A stretch of 64,000 nt of DNA from Diphasiastrum complanatum (Eukaryota > Streptophyta > Lycopodiopsida > Lycopodiales > Lycopodiaceae): assembly GCA_029204225.1 (NCBI GenBank), contig CM055113.1, forward strand, positions 11,242,234 to 11,306,233. Direction: 5' to 3'. Shown here one piece after another: positions 24,096-34,739 of this stretch (within the stretch, counting starts at the first letter, position 1; the number at the start of each line of letters is the position of its first letter). A program made the position numbers and the translations under genes. The notes beneath the pieces are model-generated. The model made no database searches. It was not told where the DNA came from and saw only the letters and a list, made by a program, of their open reading frames with translations.

Positions 24096-24292
24096 AGAGA
24101 GAGAGAGAAGAAAGAAAGCTTTATTAATGTCTTTTCCATGCCAAAAGGCGTATAAGACAAAAGTACATGTCAAGTATGTGGTAACCGTGAGTCTCCAAAG
24201 CTGTAATAAAGAAAAAACATCTAGTACAATCTAAGCTAAGTACATAAATAAGCCTATGCATGAAAGTCAAGTATGTCCATGTCAAGATGTCA
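23684..24292. repeat. 609-bp direct repeat, left copy
   Basis: Nearly identical to 24795-25408, with about 10 differences seen. It spans the 5' end of LINE C, a GA tail and the 3' end of the next LINE. The two copies flank a solo LTR exactly. Confidence 0.93.
24094..24118 (-). repeat. LINE (TC)n tail
   Basis: GAGAGAGAGAGAAGAAAGAA on the plus strand, then the 3'-end signature TTTATTAATGTCTTTTCC. The 5' end of LINE C ends directly to its left. Confidence 0.85.
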
Positions 24293-24794
24293 TGTTGGAA
24301 TGTAAATGGAATTGCTTACATTACCATAGGTTACTTTGACCCAAAAGGTCGAGAGTTGTGTAATCATGGTCATTTATTATATTAGGCCTACTAAACTTAG
24401 AGTTAGCTAAGTTAGTATGAAATTAACTTGGTAGGGACTCATGGGTCCACTAGGCCTAATTGTGACATTAAGTACCCCAACTTGACATATTGGAGGTACC
24501 TTATTCTTTCTATGTAACTTATAGAAAGTTGGATAGTCAATAGTCAAGTAGTTGGACAGCCAAAAGTCAAGTAGTTGGATAGCCAATAGTCATGAAGTTA
24601 GATAGTCATCTTGGACTATATGTATGTGTGCATCCCATTTGTATGAGACACTTTTGTAAGCAATACTGACTATTCTCCTTGGCTGTCCACGAGTTTCTAC
24701 AAGAGGGTTTCTAGCCATCTCTCTCTTTCTTTTGCGAATGCTTTGTGTGATTGAATAGTTAAGATCCTGGATCCTTAGGCTTCTATTTCCTACA
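24293..24794 (+). repeat. Solo LTR (502 bp)
   Basis: Begins TGTTGGAATG and ends TTTCCTACA, canonical TG...CA ends. A 3' CT-rich stretch and short direct repeats (AGTCAAGTAGTTGGA) occur inside. There is no primer site or polypurine tract next to it, so the interior was lost. Instead of a 5-bp duplication it is flanked by the 609/614-bp direct repeats. Orientation is inferred from the A/T-rich transcript-end-like right half. Confidence 0.75.
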
Positions 24795-25408
24795 GTGGGC
24801 AGATCTGTGGGTAGCTATGGGTTGTGGGCAGCGAAGAATGGAAGAAGATGGAATGTGGGCAGCAATGGATTTGTGGGTAAGTCTGTGGGCAGCAAAGAAT
24901 AAAGAAGAAAAAAGATGGGCAGTGATGGATGGATGTGGGCAATTTGTAGGCGGAAAGATCTAGCTATGGAGGGGACAACGATGGAGGTGAGGAAGATGGT
25001 GAGGGAGGTGCGAGGTGAGAGGGCAGCGAAAAGAGGAGAGGGGAAAGCGATGGAGGGGAGAGGGGACAGCGATGGAGTTAGTGATGGGGGTGAGGGGCAG
25101 CGAAAAGAGGAGAAGGGATAATGTGGAGGGGAGAGGGGAGAGCGTTGGTGGTGGAGGGGCGCGATCCATCAACGCCAGCCAGTGCCCACAACGCCCCTCT
25201 CCCCAGAGAGAGAGAGAGAAGAAAGAAAGCTTTATTAATGTCTTTTCCATGCCGAAAGGCGTATAAGACAGAAGTACATGTCAAGTATGTGGTAACCGTG
25301 AGTCTCCAAAGCTGTAATAAAGAAAAAAACATCTAGTACAATCTAAGCTAAGTTTATTAATGAGAAAGCCTGTGCATGAAAGTCAAGTATGTCCATGTCA
25401 AGATGTCA
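24795..25408. repeat. 614-bp direct repeat, right copy
   Basis: Partner of 23684-24292. It continues rightward into the 3' UTR of LINE D, so the right copy has the original context at its right end and the left copy has it at its left end. Confidence 0.93.
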
Positions 25409-26050
25409 GGTCTGTAGAAGGATGTAATGCGAGATGTAACATCGGGAAGCACTAGGGCTCACTGGCATCGTCTATGTGCATGAGCATGTGTAGTGCGTCT
25501 CTGTATAGGAGGTCTGGTGGGACGTGTAACTCTCGTGGTCGCCTGAGGCTGGGTGGTCCATCGTCTCTGCGTCCTGGGAATGTCGTCGTAATCACTGTCA
25601 GTCATGTCTGCATCAGGACGTGGTCTCCTTCAAACCAGGGAGGTCGGATAGGGTGTGGCGAAGTGGGTGGACGTCGATGTGGTTTAGAGGGAAAGGAAAA
25701 GGATGCAGCAATATGGAGTGAAGTGCTAAGGAAGATGGCTTGTGTTTCCAACGGGGTGTGGTGTGGAAAATGACAAAGAAATGAGCTGACGGCCTCTTGG
25801 TATGTCGGGATGTGGGAACGATCAAAAGTGTACTTGGGTGCTCGAGGAATAAGTGGAGTAATGGGTGGACGGGAAATCGGGATGGATCCCATACTGAAGG
25901 ATAGGAAGGAGTGATCGGAGAGGATAGTGGGAAGAATGTGGAAATCAGACATAAGTGGGATAAAAGCTGGTGACCCCATGAGATAGTCGACAACACTGTG
26001 TCCTCCGCTGTGTGGGTGGCAAGTGAATCTGCTAGAGTATGGCCAACCAG

Positions 26051-26602
26051 CTAAGCCATTATAAATGGCCAACTCGTGAGCTTCACCCATCTGTAGAAGG
26101 TACTCACCATAGCTCGTGATAGGGCCCATCCTATTCTCTGAGGCCCTAATGATACCAATGTCCTCGCAATCAATAACTCACGTGTGTAATGTATCAGTAG
26201 TTCATGAAAGTCCACCTGTCTGGTAGCAGTCCTGGCATTAAAGTTGCCAGTGAGAAGGACATATCCCTGATCTGTAAATCTGACAATGTCTGCTGAGAGA
26301 TCAACATAAGGAGAGCCTGATCCGTTCGCAAAGGAGGAGGACTCTGGAGGGAAGTAACATGCGGCAATAAAGAGATCTCTGTCCAAACCAATATCTTGTC
26401 CGGTGATATGAACCCATATATATCGTGCATGTGCATCATGTCGGATAAACGCTATAACTGGCTGTAGTGACTCTCGATAAAGACATGCAACTCCACCTGA
26501 ACATCTGCCACTCACTGATCGGGTCTCTGTCTTGTAAACTGAGTCCCATCTGTAACTTGGAAATGTGGGTGGTCCTCGCTCTGGGCTCTCGTGTGTTTCC
26601 AT
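26051..26602 (-). pseudogene. LINE APE-type endonuclease domain
   Basis: 183 codons. METHES carries the catalytic Glu region, YIWVHITGQD and AACYFPP are core strands, and LTGNFNAR corresponds to the GDFNA box with Asn for Asp. The SDH box follows in the next frame (about 25900). The enzyme nicks target DNA to prime reverse transcription. The domain is split between frames and has lost its RT. Confidence 0.8.
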
Positions 26603-26907
26603 AAAAAAAAGTATGTCTCTGTCTGTGATGAAATCAAAAAGATCTTCGGCCGTGGATGATGAGTGTATGCCATTACAATTCCATCCTCCGAGGTGTAGGT
26701 GGTGTGGGAGGGGTCTCGGGATGCGCCCATGCCCGGGAACCCCAATTTCCTACAGGCTGTTTCCGGATGCAGTACCATCGAGGTACCGGACAGCTCCATC
26801 ACGATAGATCACCCATCTTCCGGTAGCTTTGGCGGTTTGGAATGCTTGACGTCTTTCTTCGACTTGGATATAGGTAAGGTCATCATCCATGAAGATTTTG
26901 GTGCCTT

Positions 26908-27763
26908 TCAATTTGGCTCTTTGTCGCAAGGTTTCTTACGATATGTATGTGACATAAAACGGAGGATCAAGGTAGGGGTGTCCTTCTTAGTGCGCCATGC
27001 TGTTTCCAAACTACTTGCATTATGTCCTAGGGTAGTACATAAAAATCTTTTTGCTTCTTCAATGGCATTTTGGGTGTCAACGATGCCTCGTACCCTGATA
27101 TTGAGAGCCTTGGAATCTCGAAGTTTTTCTTCTGTAAGAGTAGCGGAAATGAATGATGAGAAGGGGGGATACTTCCGCCATCGGCTGTCCAAGGTGGGCT
27201 TGTTCTTTTGTCCTTGGTGAGAATGGAAGCCCGTGATTTGGTCGATTCTTTGTGCTGGCTCAGTTGCTGTTCCAGATCTTGTAGCTTCGTCATTGTCTCT
27301 GTTTGCGGTGGGAAGCATGTTTGTGTTCCACCTCTGTCCGAAGCTGTTGGTTCTCTATGCGTAGGTGGATGACTTCCAATTTCAAGGCTTGGACGCTTGC
27401 TGTTAGCTCTTTCAGTTGGTAGGCTAGGAAACTTTTGAAGGATTTGGAGCTAGTGTAGTTGGCATGAGATAAGAAGGGCGTGTCTGGAGCTGCGATGGTA
27501 GAGATGGGAGTGGAGGGGACAGGGGGTGAAGGAGGGCCAGAGTGGGAGGCGTAAAGAGGGAGAGAGGGGGGGTGTTGCGCAATAGCGGGAGGGTGGGCGA
27601 CAAGTTGGCCAGCAGGAGGTTGGGCTGTAGGTGGTGGGCTGTAGGTGGAGCAGCAGATGGAGCGGGTGGGGCGACAGTGGGTGGAGTAGCAGACGCAGGT
27701 GGAGCAGCAGGAGGTTGGGCGGCAGGTGTGGAGTAGCAGACGGAGCGGTGGGTGGGGTGGCAA
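26908..27763 (-). pseudogene. LINE ORF1p of copy D
   Basis: The N-terminal frame (27290-27763) is Pro/Ala/Ser-rich and then has a coiled coil (LKELTASVQALKLEVIHLRI, then NQQLRTEVEHK). The C-terminal frame (26908-27318) has LNIRVRGIVDTQNAIEEA and TLILRF, the RRM-like domain. The layout matches L1-type ORF1 proteins. The GGTGGAGCAGCAGG-type minisatellite at 27640-27900 encodes part of the low-complexity N-terminus. Confidence 0.75.
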
Positions 27764-27900
27764 TAGGTGGAGCGGCAGCAGGTGGAGCTGCGGGTGGAGC
27801 AGCAGGTGGAGTGGCAGTTATAGCTGCGGGTGGAGCAGCAGGTGGAGCTGTGGCAGTAGGTAGAGCTGCGGGAGTACGGATGGTGCTGCAGGTGGGGCGC
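27640..27900. repeat. GC-rich minisatellite in LINE ORF1
   Basis: Irregular repeats of GGTGGAGCAGCAGGTGGAGC-like units, out of step with any single coding frame. Confidence 0.8.
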
Positions 27901-27950
27901 CTGATGGGGTGGAGGGGGTGGGCGCGGTGGAAGGGGGTGTTTGGGCGATG

Positions 27951-27952
<2 letters not shown>

Positions 27953-28024
<72 letters not shown>
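27953..28024 (-). repeat. LINE (TC)n tail, 72 bp
   Basis: A pure GA run on the plus strand, followed by the signature TTTATTAATGTCTTTTCC. It separates LINE D's 5' end from LINE E's 3' end. Confidence 0.9.
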
Positions 28025-28027
<3 letters not shown>

Positions 28028-28838
28028 TTTATTAATGTCTTTTCCATGCCAAAAGACATATAAGACCAAAAAGAGTACATGTCAAGTATGTGGTAACCAT
28101 GGGAGTGTATACAAACATCTCCAAGAAAAAATACTGTAAACTGCAAGCTGTCCATAAGTGGGAGCAAAATAGCTGCTAGGAGTGTCATATCATCTAGCAC
28201 TGCTGTTGAAAAAGGATGTGATACGAGCTGTAGCAGGAGGTAAGATGGACAGTCGCCGACGTCGTCTAGGAGGGTGAAAACTTTGTGCTCTCATGACAAG
28301 GCGGGAAGTGCGAGCTGCCACATGACTGTGGGTGATACATTGTCTTTGATATCTGTGACGGGGTGTGTCGTCATCATCGTCATCAGACTCGAGGTCTCAT
28401 CGTGGCTGTCTCCTGGTGAAGAAAGATGTAATCTGAGCCTGAGAGCAAGGATGTGGTTGGTGAGCTGACTGGTACATATCCTGTCGCAGCAAGACCATCT
28501 CTCAGAAGTAGCCGCCTGTCTCATACTGAAGATAGGACCAGAGAAGAGCACACCCAGGTAAGCGTATGAAGAAACCACCTCTAGGGGCTGTCCATCAAAG
28601 GTAAGTTCCTGGCCTTGCATGAAGGCCTGAGAGGTATTGAAGACCATGATTTTGGTCTTTGAGAGATTCACCCCTAAACCCCACTGAGTACATAAGGTGT
28701 GTAAGCAATCCAGCTATCTCTGTAATCCCTCTCTGGTATGAGAGACTTGTACCACCTCATCCGCATAGAGAAGGATGGCAATCAGAATGTCACCAAGCCT
28801 ACAACCGTCCCTGCCACACTGAGAGATGACCTGCTCCA

Positions 28839-29245
28839 TATTAGGATCAATAGAAGAAGAACCCACACAGAAGAAGAGTGACTCTGGATCTCCACCCACA
28901 ATCTTGTACCTGGCTCTACATTCACAGGCCACCATATAGGACCAGCGCCCAGCCTCCAGGAGGCCATGCACTCCTCTCACATGCACAGTTGCCACTGTGC
29001 ATGTGGATGTCCCTCATGCAAACTGAGCATGTGGCACACAAGTCCTACCTAACTTGAGGGACCCATCCTTAGCATCTAAGGGTGCCCTCCACTTAGTGGC
29101 ACTCCCTATGAATATAGACCAAGCCCTCTAGATCCTAGTCCCTTAGGGGTATTATCCCGAACTACGGGGCCGAGTGTCACCCCGTTGGGACCCCCTAGGG
29201 TCTAACGAGTCACTAGTATCCCTGTGTTTGCCAATGGCCATAACA
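28839..29245 (-). repeat. 3' LTR of chromovirus 1
   Basis: In element orientation it starts TGTTATGGCC and ends CCTAATA, so its terminus is TG...TA rather than TG...CA. Its borders are set by the CTCCA duplication and the polypurine tract. Confidence 0.93.
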
Positions 29246-29255
29246 TCTCCTCCCC

Positions 29256-30776
29256 CTAAAAGGAGATTTCGTCCTCGAAAGCGATATCTTCAAAGACGAA
29301 ATCAAGATACCTCTTGCGAAGCTTGCTTACAGACTCCCAGGTTGCCTCTTCTTGGGACCCATCCTTCCACTTGACTAAAACTTCTCGAAAGACCGCATGA
29401 CGAGTCTTGCGATTTCGGATATTCAGAATTTCCTTTGGTTGATGTGGCAAGGAATTGGGTTCCTCAAAGGCTATTAGGGTGTGTTCTGGGACAATGTTGT
29501 CTTCTTCTCGCAACACCCGCTTCAGTCGGCTGACATGAAATACCGGATGTACCTTTGCGGATTCTGGCAAAGCCAGCTGGTAAGCAGAACTTCCAATTCT
29601 CTTAAGTATTGTGAAGGGACCACAATACCTTGGGGATAACTTAGGACACTTGCCTGTGCTTAGAGTGGTAGAGTCTTCAGGAACTTTCAGAAACACCTGA
29701 TCAGCTTCTTGAAAGGTCACATCCCTACGGGTTTTATCCGCATAATGCTTAGCTCGCGCTTGTGCTTGCTTCACATTAGCTTTAGCTATCTTGATCATAG
29801 TTTCCATATCCTCAAGAAACTCTCTAACACTCTGTACTTTTTCCTTCCTAAGCCCTACGGCCATAGGGGCTCTAGGCTGAAATCTATAAATTAGCATGAA
29901 TGGACTATACCCTGTAGTGGTATGTTTAGTGCTATTATAAGCAAATTCCAAAAGCGGAAGATATTCTTCCCAATTGGTTTGCTTTTTACGAACATATGCT
30001 CGTAGCATATCTTCTAGAACCTGATTGACCCTTTCCGTTTGACCATCCATTTCGGGATGATCAGTGGAGCTCATAGACAACTTAGTTTCTAACTTGTTAA
30101 ACAATGCTCTCCAAAAGTTACCTGTAAACTTTGGATCTCGATCGCTAATTATATTAGTGGGAAGTCCATATAGCTTATAGATGTTTTCTATAAAAAGCCT
30201 GGCGACTTCTGGAGCTGTAACAGTTTTCTTGGTCAGTACAAACCACACCATCTTGGTCAATCGGTCTACAACTACCCAGATCGAGTCATGGCCTTTACTC
30301 GTTCTTGGTAACCCCACTATAAAATCCATGCTGATACTCTCCCATCTACCACCGGGTATCTCGAGTGGCTGGAGGAGCCCGCCTACTTTGAGACGTTCAG
30401 CCTTTATGGCCTGGCATGTGGTGCACCTTAACACGTACTCTTGTACGTCTTTCTGCATACTAGGCCAGTAAAACTTATTCTTTGCAAGAGCATAGGTCCT
30501 CTTTATCCCGGGATGCCCTGCACTAGGACTGTCGTGACTTTCCTCAAGAATTTGGCGCCTAAAGTCACCGTCCTTGGGTACACATACTCTCCCTTTATAA
30601 AGGAGGTACCCGTCCTCAATGTAGAAATTCTTCCACTCCGGATGTTTCCACAACATCTTCAGGTGGCGCGTCCCGTCCCGACGCAACTGCAACATCTTCC
30701 GATGGCCCTGGTGTGGCTGTGGAATCCCTTTGCTCAATAGCCTGCCACACAGGTGCGTAGTGAGAATCACTAACAC
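29256..30776 (-). CDS. Chromovirus 1 integrase with chromodomain (506 aa)
   Basis: Zinc-binding HHCC: HPGIKRTYALAK then CTTCQAIKAERL. Core: SMDFIVGLPRT (first Asp), ISDRDPKFTGNFW (second Asp) and TDHPEMDGQTERVNQ (catalytic Glu). A GPY-type segment (LSPRYCGPF) and PVFHVSRLKRV follow. The C-terminal chromodomain has FREVLVKWKDGSQEEATWES. It inserts the cDNA, and the chromodomain is thought to steer it to marked chromatin. The frame is open, but the N-terminal about 30 residues come from a shifted frame. Confidence 0.93.
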   Translation of the reverse strand: MLVILTTHLCGRLLSKGIPQPHQGHRKMLQLRRDGTRHLKMLWKHPEWKNFYIEDGYLLYKGRVCVPKDGDFRRQILEESHDSPSAGHPGIKRTYALAKNKFYWPSMQKDVQEYVLRCTTCQAIKAERLKVGGLLQPLEIPGGRWESISMDFIVGLPRTSKGHDSIWVVVDRLTKMVWFVLTKKTVTAPEVARLFIENIYKLYGLPTNIISDRDPKFTGNFWRALFNKLETKLSMSSTDHPEMDGQTERVNQVLEDMLRAYVRKKQTNWEEYLPLLEFAYNSTKHTTTGYSPFMLIYRFQPRAPMAVGLRKEKVQSVREFLEDMETMIKIAKANVKQAQARAKHYADKTRRDVTFQEADQVFLKVPEDSTTLSTGKCPKLSPRYCGPFTILKRIGSSAYQLALPESAKVHPVFHVSRLKRVLREEDNIVPEHTLIAFEEPNSLPHQPKEILNIRNRKTRHAVFREVLVKWKDGSQEEATWESVSKLRKRYLDFVFEDIAFEDEISF

Positions 30777-31029
30777 ACTTTCCTCTGAGTGATTCTAGGA
30801 ATTCACTCTTGATTGCCATAAAACTTAGCGCGCTTACCATGGGCATTCGACTCAGGGCATCTGCTACCACATTGTAGTGCCCTTTCATGTACCTTAGTTG
30901 ATAGTCAAACTCCTGGAGCAGGTCGGCCCATCGAGCTTTTCTTCCTTTCAAGTCACTTTGGGAGGAAAGCCACTTGATACTTTCTTGATCAAGCACGATC
31001 TCAAAGTTAGCTCCATAGAGGTAGTGCCT

Positions 31030-32190
31030 CTATTTCTTAAGAGCATAGACTATTGCGAACAACTCCTTCTCATAAGTGGAATAATTCAACTGGTGTTTAT
31101 CCAGTTTCTTACTTTCAGACGCGACTCGACGGTCATGTTGAGTAAGAACAACACCGATTGCCTTATCACTGGCATCGGTCTCTACTATGAATGCTTCATT
31201 TGGATCCACTAAACTTAAGACAAGAGCAGTTGCAATTGCAGCCTTTAGATTTTCAAAGCTCAGTTGTTGTTTAGGCCCCCAACTAAAGTATTTGCCCTTG
31301 CTCTTGAGCAGGTCTGTCAAAAGAGCAGTCAAGAGGGCATACTGATGGATAAACCTCCTGTAAAAACCCGCCAATCCGAGGAAGATCTGCAACTCTTCCA
31401 ACGAAGTTGGTGCTGGCCACCGCATAATTGCGGCTACCTTTTCAGGATCCATCCTGATTCCCTCAGCGGAGATAATATGTCCGAGGTAGTGAATCTCTTC
31501 CTTGAAGAACTCACATTTTGATTCCTTTGCAAACAAGGAATTTTCTCTCAGGACCTGGAACACTTGGCGTAAGTGTTCAAAATGCTCTTCTTTAGTACGA
31601 CTAAAGACCAGGATATCATCAAGGTAGATTAATACAAACTTGCCCAAAAGATGTCTGAACACGTTGTTCATCAACCTCATAAATGTTGCTGGGGCATTGG
31701 TTAATCCAAAGGGGAGAACCAAAAACTCGTAATGACCATTCCGTGAATGAAAAGCCGTTAACGGAACGTCATCTTCTTTAATACGTACCTGTTGATATCC
31801 AGACCTAAGATCGATCTTAGTAAAATACTTTGCCCCCTTGAGTTGATCAAAGATCTCATCAATCCTGGGTAAAGGATACTTATCCTTAATTGTGAGTTTA
31901 TTTAAGGCCCTATAGTCTATGCACATACGCATGGACCCATCTTTTTTCTTAACCAACGAAATGGGCGCAGCCCATGGCGACTTACTGGGGCGTATAAACC
32001 CTTTAGCTAAATACTCTTGCAGCTGCCGCTCTACCTCTAGGTGTTCCGCATGGCTCAACCTATAAGGAGGCTTACTAACAGGTTTAGTCTCGGGTATTAG
32101 TTCTATGGGATGATCTACCTCTCTTCTCGGGGGTAAATCCGGATGGTAACCCGGATGGTAAATCGCTAGGAAAGACGTCTTTAAAATCAT
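31030..32190 (-). pseudogene. Chromovirus 1 reverse transcriptase/RNase H
   Basis: 386 codons. RT has [23 protein letters not shown] and [10 protein letters not shown] (catalytic DD kept). RNase H has [11 protein letters not shown] and [12 protein letters not shown]. It stops at YALKK*, where relatives read KKWRHYLYG, so one Trp codon became TAG. The RNase H tail continues in frame at 30616-30996. Confidence 0.92.
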
Positions 32191-33127
32191 TTAAAATAGT
32201 TTGCAAACTCACGTCTCTCTCTTTTCTCTCAACAGAAGAAACACATTTCTTTGGATATGGAAAAGATAAACTTGCATTACTTGAAAAAGTTTCAGAAGTA
32301 AGAAAACAAAGAAATACCTTTTCAATTTTTCGTTTCCTTACTAGCCGCTTCAACTGCACAGAAGAAACAACTGGCGAAGCCGGCACACTTGCATTTCCAA
32401 CCAACTTAACTTTCTGACCTCTATGAACAAACTCCAAAGTGTTATCAACATAACTACGCACAAGACCACCAGTAGTTTCTAACATAAACAACCATTCACG
32501 ACCAAGTATTACATCTGCCAAGGCCAAGCTCATTATTTGAAAGTCTAAAGTATCTTGATAGTCTTGGATTTGTATGGGAACTTGTGGAACGAAAGTATCA
32601 TAAATATCTTTACACTGACCATCAGCAAGTGTAACTACGTATTGATGATCGCTTGGTTTTTCCTCTAACTTCAACTTCTTCACCAAAGAATGGTTTAGAA
32701 AGTTGTGGGTTGCCCCATCGTCCACCATTATCCGAACTTTCTGGCCATTAATACTTCCTAACAATCGGAAAATAGTATGAGGTCCGACTGCAGGTTGCCA
32801 AATGTTAGCAGTAACTGAACAAGTATGTGCCTCATTTATATGAGACACGTGAACAGACTTTACCTTAGGGGACTGTCCCAAAGGCAAAACTTGGACAGTG
32901 TGAACTTGCTTCTCCGGTTTCTTAAAAGGACCATTTTGGTTCTTACCGGGAGTTTCGTCAGTGTTCCGTTTATGTTGTACTTTAGGACACTGACTCTTGT
33001 TATGACCTTTTCCCATACAAATGAAGCACAAGTGCTCCCTCTTTGGCTCTTTCGATGTCACTTCTCGACAATCTATACCTCTTTTTGTTCGAAGAATTAG
33101 ATGTCGGAATTTTTCTCTTCTCTCCAT
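32084..33127 (-). pseudogene. Chromovirus 1 zinc knuckle and protease
   Basis: CFICMGKGHNKSQC is a canonical CX2CX4HX4C knuckle. Protease follows: VRIMVDDGATHNFL has DDGA where D(S/T)GA is usual, then LGREWLF. The frame ends near the RT start at a small frame break around 32100-32190. Confidence 0.85.
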
Positions 33128-34079
33128 GCTTGGAGGACTCAGGTCGGGTATCTTCTATTACTCTTTTACCTTTTGGGCGAACTATGTCATCATAGGTCTG
33201 AGCTAGTGTGGTGGCAGTTTCCAATGTTTTAGGCTTTAAAGGCCGAAGATACTTTTGGTATTCGGCTTGCAAACCCCGAATGAATCCCCTTACCTGATTA
33301 TAATCATCTAAGTCAGATAATTTCATGGTAGCATCCCGATAACTGGCGATATATTGGGTGAGAGGATGGTTTCCCATACAACAGGTTTCCCAATCTTCCC
33401 AGTTTCTATCGGTTTCATTTTCAGGTAGGAAATTTTTCTTAAACATATCCTGAAAACTATCCCAAGTCTTTGGTTCTGAACCACTTTCCAGCAGACTTAT
33501 CCACCACCTAAAGGCTTTTCCCGTCAGGGAGATGCTCGCCTCTAAAGGCCGATCCTCATCAGGAGTTCCTTTTAATTGAAAAGCATCATCATGCTTAACG
33601 AGAAAGGCAACAACCAAATCTCGGTTACGGTCTTTTTCTTCTCCACCAAAGGTGGGAAGGCGTAAATCTTTAGGTACTACCTTATGGGGTGATGGTGGGA
33701 CAAATAACTTACTACCGTGGATAGGAGGATTCACTCTATACTGCGCTAAAACAACTTGTTTTAAGGCATTAAGACTATGAACATTATCACGCACTAGTCT
33801 TTCAAGTCTGGGAAGCCTTTCATTAGTCTCTTGCTGGGTAGTGGCTTGTTCCTCAGCAGACTCTTCTAATTTTTTAAGATGATCATAAGTTTCTACTACC
33901 CACTGCCTAAACTCAAAAATATTTAATGGTATTTCTTCATTTTCATCTCCCTCATTCATGCCCACATCCTGCATGTCATCATGCAAGGAGGGATTTTGAG
34001 AGGGTTCTTGAGTAGGCGGTAAAAGAGGAACTGACTGGCTCTTTTCTATAGGAGAAGTTCCACGAGGCAGACTAGACAT
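33000..34079 (-). pseudogene. Chromovirus 1 Gag
   Basis: 359 codons from MSSLPRG. An acidic stretch and coiled-coil region precede a retrotransposon Gag fold with FRWWISLLESG, TWDSFQDMFKKNFLPEN and a later YKYLRPL-like motif. It forms the capsid shell. The zinc knuckle lies in the overlapping next frame, so a frameshift near 33100 separates capsid from nucleocapsid. Confidence 0.85.
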
Positions 34080-34164
34080 GACTATGGTATTTCTCTCCTG
34101 TCCAAAATCAGATTACTTACTGCCTCTCTTGATAGTGATAGAAAGCAAGAAGGACCATCAGAAA

Positions 34165-34285
34165 GCGATGGAGGAGGAAGATCGCTGAGGGAGTAGTAGC
34201 GCTGGAGGAGAGAGATCGTTGAGGGAGTAGTAGCGCTGGAGGACAGAAATCGCTGATAGAGTAGTAGCGCTGGAAGAGAAGGAAG
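34165..34285. repeat. Tandem repeat in the chromovirus 1 leader
   Basis: Three units of about 35-39 bp share GGAGTAGTAGCGCTGGA. They lie between the primer site and the gag start. Confidence 0.8.
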
Positions 34286-34319
34286 AATGCGATGACCCCA
34301 CCCACGGGCCAGGATCCAT

Positions 34320-34331
34320 GCTCTGATACCA
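34320..34331 (-). other. Primer-binding site of chromovirus 1
   Basis: The minus strand reads TGGTATCAGAGC after the 5' LTR. Confidence 0.92.
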
Positions 34332-34332
34332 C

Positions 34333-34739
34333 TATTAGGATCATTAGAAGAAGAACCCACATAGAAGAAGAGTGACTCTGGATCTCCACCCACAATCCTG
34401 TACCTGGCTCTACATTTACAGGCCACCATATAGGACCAGCGCCCAGCCTCCAGGAGGCCATGCACTCCTCTCACATGCACAGTTGCCACTGTGCATGTGG
34501 ATGTCCCTTATGCAAACTGAGCATGTGGCACACAGGTCCTACCTAACTTGAGGGACCCACCCTTAGCATCTAAGGGTGCCCTCCAATTAGTGGCACTCCC
34601 TATGAATATAGACCAAGCCCTCTAGATCCTAGTCCGTAAGGGTAATTATCCCGAACTACAGGGCTGAGTGTCACCCCGCCGGGACCCCCTAGGGTCTAAC
34701 GAGTCACTAGTATCCCTGTGTTTGCCAATGGCCATAACA
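34333..34739 (-). repeat. 5' LTR of chromovirus 1
   Basis: Same length as the 3' LTR. One base (G) separates it from the primer site. Most differences from its partner are C/T or G/A transitions, as expected from decay of methylated cytosines. Confidence 0.93.

Larger units (their letters stand above)
25205..27952 (-). mobile_element. LINE copy D: ORF1 and endonuclease, RT deleted
   Basis: Left end: (TC)n tail 25205-25229, then the 3' UTR to about 25600. The endonuclease follows at about 25602-26760: METHESPERGPP, ACYFPPESSSFA, LLTGNFNARTATR, GGHSVVDYLMGSP and a SDHS motif, typical of APE-type nucleases. ORF1 is at about 26820-27952. The reverse transcriptase between 3' UTR and endonuclease is entirely missing. 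The 5' end abuts the next tail at 27953. Confidence 0.85.
28839..34739 (-). mobile_element. Ty3/gypsy chromovirus 1, nearly full length (5,901 bp)
   Basis: Two LTRs of 407 bp each (28839-29245 and 34333-34739) are flanked by the target duplication CTCCA (28834-28838, 34740-34744). The primer site TGGTATCAGAGC is at 34320-34331 and the polypurine tract at 29246-29261. Gag, zinc knuckle, protease, RT, RNase H, integrase and C-terminal chromodomain are all present in order. Short LTRs, size and chromodomain suggest a Reina-like clade. About 16 LTR mismatches by eye give roughly 4% divergence. It lies within LINE E's RT. Confidence 0.95.

Noticed and set aside
23704-25332. Plus-strand Glu/Arg/Gly frames such as 23804-24010 and 24915-25121
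   Set aside because: They oppose the LINE ORF1 low-complexity region and occur twice only because of the 610-bp duplication.
27424-28200. 258-residue Ser-Leu/Pro-rich minus frame as one protein
   Set aside because: It runs through a (TC)n LINE tail and joins two different LINE copies. Only the part left of 27953 belongs to ORF1.
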